Assembly (NCBI RefSeq): GCF_003999975.1
Contig: NZ_RJAC01000028.1
Span: forward strand, 30,534-94,533
Reading direction: 5' to 3'
Source of the DNA: Actinoplanes solisilvae
GTDB lineage: Bacteria; Actinomycetota; Actinomycetes; Mycobacteriales; Micromonosporaceae
DNA: 64,000 nt
Shown: piece after piece, positions 59,536-64,000 of the stretch
How positions within the stretch are numbered: position 1 is the stretch's first letter
Layout: each line of letters starts with the position of its first letter
Notes under the pieces: generated by a model
What the model saw: the letters and a program-made list of their open reading frames with translations, nothing else
Database searches by the model: none
What the model was told of the DNA's origin: nothing
Position numbers and translations under genes: made by a program

Positions 59536-61986
59536 GTGAAAAAACATCCCCGCCTGCTAGCCACCCTCTCCGTGACCGCTCTGCTCGTGTCCGGCGCTGC
59601 CGCCCCCGCGTCCGCCGCCCCGGCCTGGCACCCCGGCATCCCGCCGATCGCGACCCCCTGGACGGCCGAGGTCGGACCGGACAACGCCCTGCCCGAATAC
59701 CCCCGTCCTCAGCTCACCCGCGACAGGTGGCAGAACCTCAACGGCGTGTGGGAGTTCGCCAAGGCCGCACCGGGCGAGGCCGTGCCCGCCGGACAGAGCC
59801 TCGGCGAGCGCGTGCTGGTGCCGTACCCGATCGAATCTGCTCTCTCCGGCATCCAGCGGCACGAGGACCGCGTGTGGTACCGCCGCACCTTCACCGTGCC
59901 GGCGAGCTGGAAGGTCGGTCAGACCAACCGGCTGCGGCTCAACTTCGGGGCCGTCGACTACGACGCGAAGGTCTTCGTGAACGGCGCGCAGGTCGCCACC
60001 CACCGAGGCGGTTACGACGCGTTCGACGTCGATGTGACCGACGCGCTGCGGGGGACCGGCCCGCAGGAGCTGATCGTCTGGGCCGAGGACCTCACCGACG
60101 CCACCGGCCAGCCGATCGGCAAGCAGCGCCGCACCGGCGACCGCGGCATCTTCTATCAGGGTAGTTCCGGCATCTGGCAGACGGTGTGGATGGAGCCCGT
60201 CCCGGCCGCGAGCATCACGTCCCTGTCGATGACGCCCAGCCTGTCCGCGCTGACGCTGACGGTGAACGCGCCCCCCGGCCTCACGGTCAAGGCGACGGCG
60301 CGTGACGCCGGCCGGACCGCGGGCACGGTCACCGGGCCGACCGGCACGGCACTGACCCTGCCGATCAGCAAGCCCAAGCTGTGGTCCCCCGACAAGCCTT
60401 TCCTGTACGACCTGACGGTCGCGCTGCAGAGCGGCGGTAGGACGGTCGACACCGTGGGGTCGTACTTCGGACTGCGCACCGTCGGAACGGCCAAGGGCGC
60501 CGACGGCCGGCTCCGCATCACGCTCAACGGCAAGATCCTGTTCAACATGGCGAACCTCGACCAGGGCTTCTGGCCCGACGGTCTCTACACGGCGCCGACC
60601 GACGCGGCCCTCGAGTGGGACCTGCGGCAGGACAAGGCGATGGGCTTCAACGCGGTACGAAAGCACATCAAGGTCGAGCCCGACCGCTGGTTCTACCACG
60701 CCGACCGGCTGGGCCTACTCGTCTGGCAGGACATGCCGTCGGGCAACACCGGCCCGCTGCCCGTCGAGTGGCGCGACCAGTTCGAGGCCGAGCTGCACGA
60801 GATGGTCCGCGAGCATCAGTCGTGGACGTCGGTCATCGCCTGGGTGCCGTTCAACGAGGGCTGGGGCGAATGGGACCGCGCCGCGACCGGGCGCATCGCC
60901 ACCTCGGTGAAACAGCAGGATCCTTCGCGGCTCGTCAACGCGCACAGCGGCGTGAACTGCTGCAACTCGAAGGGCGACTCCGGCGCCGGCGACGTGATCG
61001 ACTTCCACCAGTACCTCGGCCCGGCGTCGCCATCGCCTACCGATAATCGAGTATCGATTGACGGCGAGCACGGCGGCTACGGCCTCAAGACGTCCAACCA
61101 CATGTGGTTCGGCGACGGCCAGGCCTACGAGATGGTGCCCGACCAGGCCACGCTGACCGCGAAATACGTCGCCAACCAGCAGGACGTGCTCACCTCGGCG
61201 CAGCACTGCGGCATCAGCGCGGCGATCTACACGCAGATCACCGACGTCGAGGGCGAGCTCAACGGCTTCTTCACCTACGACCGCCAGGTCACCAAGATGG
61301 ACCTGCGCAAGGTGAAAACCGTCAACCAGAAGATCATCAAGCAGGCCGACGGCTCCGGTTCGGACATTCCGCAGCCGCCGACGGGCACTCCCGGGCTGAC
61401 CGGAATCGCTTTCTGGCCGTTGGACGGCGCCTATGGCTCGCTGACCCCGGTGGGCGATCCGGCCTTCGCCGAGGGGCACAACGGGCAGGGCGTCACTCTG
61501 AACGGCTCCTCGCAATTCCTCGACGCCGGAAAGCCCGTAGTGAACACCGCGTCGGACTATTCGGCCGCCGCGTGGGTCAAGCTCGACCGGGCCGACGGCG
61601 CCTTCCAAACGGTGGTCAGCCAGGACGGCCCGTCGAACAGCGACTTCTTCCTGCAGTACTCCGGCGCCGACCAGCGATTCGCGATGAGCTTCGCCGGCGT
61701 GCGGGCGTTGGGGCCGGTCAAGCCCGAGATCGGCCGCTGGTACCACCTGGTCGGCGTCCGAGACACCGTCAAGGGCGAACTGCGCCTCTACGTCGACGGC
61801 GAGTTGGCCGGAACAGTGGGCGCCTGCCTCCCGCAAGCCGCGCCGACCGGCAACACCGTCATCGGCCGAGGCAAATACGGCGGAAACCCGGTCGACTACC
61901 TGGACGGCACAGTGGACCAGGTCCACCTCTACGACCGGGCCCTTTCCCCGGCCGAGATCCGGGACCTGTACACCTCGAATTCATAA
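59536..61986 (+). CDS. secreted glycoside hydrolase family 2 enzyme with LamG domain
   Basis: An 816-aa exported enzyme. The signal peptide (KKHPRLLATLSVTALLVSGA) ends near ASAAP. A GH2 jelly-roll domain (about 45-230, WQNLNGVWEFA, VWYRRTFTVPASW, GSSGIWQTVWMEP), an immunoglobulin-like domain and a TIM-barrel catalytic domain follow. Acid/base Glu441 is in VPFNEGWGEW and probable nucleophile Glu511 in IDGEHGGYG. Residues 625-816 form a LamG-type concanavalin fold (FWPLDGAYGS, AAWVKLDRADGAFQTVVS, VHLYDRALSPAEIRDL). It is likely a beta-galactosidase- or glucuronidase-type exoglycosidase acting outside the cell, targeted by LamG. GTG start, AAGGG about 12 bases upstream. Confidence 0.93.
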   Translation: MKKHPRLLATLSVTALLVSGAAAPASAAPAWHPGIPPIATPWTAEVGPDNALPEYPRPQLTRDRWQNLNGVWEFAKAAPGEAVPAGQSLGERVLVPYPIESALSGIQRHEDRVWYRRTFTVPASWKVGQTNRLRLNFGAVDYDAKVFVNGAQVATHRGGYDAFDVDVTDALRGTGPQELIVWAEDLTDATGQPIGKQRRTGDRGIFYQGSSGIWQTVWMEPVPAASITSLSMTPSLSALTLTVNAPPGLTVKATARDAGRTAGTVTGPTGTALTLPISKPKLWSPDKPFLYDLTVALQSGGRTVDTVGSYFGLRTVGTAKGADGRLRITLNGKILFNMANLDQGFWPDGLYTAPTDAALEWDLRQDKAMGFNAVRKHIKVEPDRWFYHADRLGLLVWQDMPSGNTGPLPVEWRDQFEAELHEMVREHQSWTSVIAWVPFNEGWGEWDRAATGRIATSVKQQDPSRLVNAHSGVNCCNSKGDSGAGDVIDFHQYLGPASPSPTDNRVSIDGEHGGYGLKTSNHMWFGDGQAYEMVPDQATLTAKYVANQQDVLTSAQHCGISAAIYTQITDVEGELNGFFTYDRQVTKMDLRKVKTVNQKIIKQADGSGSDIPQPPTGTPGLTGIAFWPLDGAYGSLTPVGDPAFAEGHNGQGVTLNGSSQFLDAGKPVVNTASDYSAAAWVKLDRADGAFQTVVSQDGPSNSDFFLQYSGADQRFAMSFAGVRALGPVKPEIGRWYHLVGVRDTVKGELRLYVDGELAGTVGACLPQAAPTGNTVIGRGKYGGNPVDYLDGTVDQVHLYDRALSPAEIRDLYTSNS

Positions 61987-61998
61987 CGCACGGCTTCA

Positions 61999-62037
61999 CC
62001 ACCCGCTCTGTTTCGGCAGCCGGAGCTGAGCGGGTGG
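61999..62037 (+). terminator. terminator hairpin after the GH2 gene
   Basis: CCACCCGCTC (61999-62008) pairs perfectly with GAGCGGGTGG (62028-62037). The 19-base loop has a small CGGC/CCG stem of its own. It starts 13 bp after the GH2 stop. Confidence 0.8.
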
Positions 62038-62170
62038 CGGGCTGTCCTGCTTGGTTACTCTGAGAGCGATGACCCGTCTCCGGCGGTTCCGGACGGGGTG
62101 CGGCTCAACCGCCGGATGCCTCACCAGCACCCTTCGGCGCGGCTCCGGGCCGATTGATCCATACTGCGGC

Positions 62171-62737
62171 GTGGCGTCAGTGACGGAAGCTTGGGTCCGA
62201 ATCGAAGGCTGGTTGCGCCGAGGTGCTCCGAGGAGCGCCGCCATCCTGGCCGGGCCGGCGACGAGAGAGTCGATCCTCGCGGCTGAGGACGAGATGGGCA
62301 TGGCGTTGCCGTCGGAGCTCCTCGAGTCCCTGCTCAGCCATGACGGACTGACCGAGTGGGCCGGCTTCCTTCCCGAGGCGACGCCGCTCAGCCTCAAGGA
62401 GATCGTCGAGCAGTACCTCATGCGCATGGACGTGGCCGACCATGTCGACGGATTCACGGTGCACAGCCCGAACACTGAATCATGGTGGAACGAGCTTTGG
62501 ATCCCGTTCGCCGACAACGGCGGCGGTGACCTGCAGGTGATCGATCAGCGGCCGGGGCCTCAGCGCGGGCGGCTGGGTCTGGCGTCGCACACCGACGCGG
62601 CCGACTTCGAGGACGCGTGGCCGTCCCTGACCGCCTACCTGACGGCGGTGGCCGACGCCCTCGAGCACGGCGGCGCCGTCGGGGTCTGGCGTCCGGTGAC
62701 CGAGGAGGGCGCACTGCGCTGGGAGCTGGCCCGTTGA
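62171..62737 (+). CDS. SMI1/KNR4 family protein
   Basis: A 188-aa single-domain protein of the SMI1/KNR4 (SUKH) superfamily. Fit comes from TEAWVRIEGWLRRGAP, ILAAEDEMGMALPSELLESL, HDGLTEWAGFLPEATPLSLK, NELWIPFADNGGGDLQVIDQ and the closing ALRWELAR. In bacteria SUKH proteins often serve as immunity proteins to polymorphic toxins or act as stand-alone regulators. No toxin gene is visible beside it, so it may be an orphan. GTG 62171 or the nearby GTG 62180 starts it; neither has a good ribosome site. Confidence 0.82.
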   Translation: MASVTEAWVRIEGWLRRGAPRSAAILAGPATRESILAAEDEMGMALPSELLESLLSHDGLTEWAGFLPEATPLSLKEIVEQYLMRMDVADHVDGFTVHSPNTESWWNELWIPFADNGGGDLQVIDQRPGPQRGRLGLASHTDAADFEDAWPSLTAYLTAVADALEHGGAVGVWRPVTEEGALRWELAR

Positions 62738-62753
62738 CGGGCGACAGCGAACT

Positions 62754-63497
62754 TCAGTCCTCGCTGGGGATGGGCTGCAACGAACCCTCGGAGATGCGGA
62801 AGCGCGTCGCCTGCTGAGGTGCGGCGGTTTGCGTCGATGGCTCGGCGGTCTGCGTCGGGCGGGCGGTGGCCTGCGTCGGGCGCCCGGTGGCCTGCGGCGC
62901 GTGCTGGGCGGTCTGGCGGCGGGCCTCGGTCACGTCGGCCATCAGGTCGTCCCAGTCGGGGTCGGCGCGCAGCGGGGCCAGGCCGACCGGGCCGCCGACG
63001 CGGGCGTTCGCGTATTCCCACCAGGCGGCCACGCGCACCGGCCAGAGACCGGCCCGCACCGCACCGGCGAGGAAGCATCGGTGGGCCAGCAGGGTCGCGG
63101 CCAGGGTTTCGGGGTCGAGGTCCAACGTGGCGTCGTCGATGGCCTTGCCGAGGGCGCGCACGTCGCGGTGCATCTCGGAGTAGGAGATCAGGTTGGGCAT
63201 GGCGGGCAGCTTGCGGTAGGCGCCCTTCTCGACCAGGTCGTCGGCGTAGACCGGGGTGAAGACGAAATCGTCGACGGTCACGATGAGCGGCAGGATCTCG
63301 TGGCCGAGCCGCAGATCGAGCTGGACCGCGGGGAGCCGGGTCGGGACGAAGACCGGCTCCGCGCTCATCACCTCGTCGGGGTCGAGCCGTGCGGTGTCAC
63401 CCAGGGCGGGAATGTGGACCGACACCAGACCGCGGCGGACGGCGACCTCGACACCCGGAACTTCGGACAGCGCCTCGGTCAGCTCGAAAAACTGCAT
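62754..63497 (-). CDS. uncharacterised protein with TQP-repeat tail
   Basis: A 247-aa protein. The first ~190 residues are soluble, beta-rich then helical (MQFFELTEALSEVPGVEVAV, HEILPLIVTVDDFVFTPVYA, LAATLLAHRCFLAGAVRAGL). I do not recognise the family, though ESX-secretion-associated and similar actinobacterial proteins share this general look. Residues about 202-228 form a heptad repeat rich in Gln, Thr and Pro (QATGRPT, QATARPT, QTAEPST, QTAAPQ). The start at ATG 63497 marks where coding character begins; the frame continues upstream without it. It is convergent with the SMI1/KNR4 gene, 16 bp apart. Confidence 0.65.
   Translation of the reverse strand: MQFFELTEALSEVPGVEVAVRRGLVSVHIPALGDTARLDPDEVMSAEPVFVPTRLPAVQLDLRLGHEILPLIVTVDDFVFTPVYADDLVEKGAYRKLPAMPNLISYSEMHRDVRALGKAIDDATLDLDPETLAATLLAHRCFLAGAVRAGLWPVRVAAWWEYANARVGGPVGLAPLRADPDWDDLMADVTEARRQTAQHAPQATGRPTQATARPTQTAEPSTQTAAPQQATRFRISEGSLQPIPSED
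62814..62894. repeat. 21-bp in-frame tandem repeat
   Basis: Nearly four units of 21 bp encode the Gln/Thr/Pro heptads at the C-terminus of the minus-strand protein (for example CTGCGTCGGGCGGGCGGTGG on the plus strand, then a close copy 21 bp later). Confidence 0.85.
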
Positions 63498-63764
63498 GCG
63501 CCCGTTATACGCCACGCGTCCCACCCGGACACTGAGGTCACCCTCGAGATGATCATCACCCACCGGTGGGGAGGCCGATGTGGAGCTGACGACGACATCG
63601 GAGCGTGGCGGATAGATGACCGAGGGTGGAATGGTCAGTGTGGCGGATCGGGTTTGAGGTCTGGCCGAATCGAAGGCGCTCTCGAGCAGCCCTCGCCACG
63701 GGTCAGGCCGGGCAGGCGACGGCGGAACTCGTGGACCAGCTCGGCCGCAAGATGAAGGGCGGCG
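63498..63764. other. region without a supported gene
   Basis: Upstream of the TQP-tail gene I see short frames on both strands but none with a ribosome site, domain or convincing codon pattern. The stretch to the window end at 64000 is also unassigned apart from the repeat at 63765-63863. Confidence 0.4.
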
Positions 63765-63863
63765 ATGTGGGGAAGTGGGCGGGACTGCAGGGCGATGCCG
63801 GTGAAGGGGCGGGACTGCAAGGCGACGAGGGGAGTGGGCGGGGCCGCGAGGCGATGTGGGGAG
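63765..63863. repeat. 30-bp tandem repeat, about 3.3 copies
   Basis: Units start at 63765, 63795, 63825 and 63854 (periods 30, 30, 29) and share GGGCGGGACTGCAGGGCG-type cores separated by ATGTGGGGAAGT-type sequence. They are not in a supported gene. Confidence 0.8.
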
Positions 63864-64000
63864 GGTGGTCCGGCGCGGGTGGGGGTGGCAGCTGCTGACA
63901 TGTTGATTGTCGGTAGTGCTCACTGGTTGGCAATAGGGACGGTGTCAATGCAAAGAAGGGGCAGCGGCCACCGGTATCCCGTAGGCAAACTTGCTGCGGC

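Noticed and set aside
63626..63901. Small frames of about 90 codons on both strands through the 30-bp repeat.
   Set aside because: They are open only because the repeat is GC-rich and in phase; neither has a ribosome site or a recognisable product.

Overview
The window is high-GC actinobacterial chromosome. Strong third-position G/C bias, many GTG/TTG starts, 4-bp ATGA/GTGA gene overlaps, a DUF574 methyltransferase, a DivIVA-like coiled-coil protein, a pitA/DUF3349 neighbourhood and many partner-switch and two-component proteins together point to a filamentous actinomycete. Family Micromonosporaceae (Actinoplanes-like) is my best guess. That is an inference from style and gene content; no rRNA or other marker is present. 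I see no tRNA, rRNA, CRISPR array, insertion sequence or prophage.

Layout. 1-8.8 kb: end of a ferric-reductase-like flavoprotein, a membrane-anchored hydrolase, a lipoprotein, a tiny membrane peptide, an aldo/keto reductase, the divergent alanine dehydrogenase/AldR pair, a GAF histidine kinase and a LacI regulator. 9-17.5 kb: a Ser/Thr kinase with a secreted LamG neighbour, a partner-switching set (STAS antagonist, RsbW-like kinase, PAS-SpoIIE phosphatase), a DivIVA-like protein, a STAND/TPR protein, and a small helical protein followed by the wreck of a second TPR gene. 17.5-25.5 kb: a signalling island with a hybrid histidine kinase, a DUF574 methyltransferase, a stand-alone receiver, a GAF histidine kinase behind a sigma-B-type promoter match, a truncated 59-aa receiver, an HPt protein and a GGDEF-EAL protein. 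25.5-30.1 kb: a three-gene operon of poorly known proteins, a frameshifted small gene and an AAA ATPase-DUF234 gene with a striking operator-like element, then a nested hairpin in a gene-free gap.

30.1-39.9 kb: a coherent reductive pyrimidine (or hydantoin) catabolic locus. A seven-gene leftward operon encodes beta-ureidopropionase, dihydropyrimidinase, an LLM-class F420-type oxidoreductase and a complete NMT1/THI5-type ABC importer. A divergent MocR regulator and a class III aminotransferase, presumably for beta-alanine, complete it. The expected dihydropyrimidine dehydrogenase is absent. The locus ends in a 114-bp hairpin. 40-46.6 kb: a Tat-exported sugar isomerase-like protein and a secreted PQQ-type sugar dehydrogenase with PKD domain, then two tandem copies of a phosphate transporter plus small-membrane-protein module. 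46.6-54.8 kb: a TRPM-type SLOG protein, a GDPD, a polysaccharide deacetylase with a GtrA protein, a DUF2306 membrane protein, a fused alpha-beta glycyl-tRNA synthetase and a glutaryl-CoA-dehydrogenase-like enzyme. 54.8-64 kb: a FUSC-type membrane protein, a GAF-GAF-GGDEF cyclase, a secreted GH2-LamG glycosidase, an SMI1/KNR4 protein and a protein with a TQP-repeat tail.

In-phase short tandem repeats (15, 16, 18, 21, 30 and 42 bp units) recur at gene ends across the window. They suggest ongoing replication-slippage variation of protein tails and intergenic regions.
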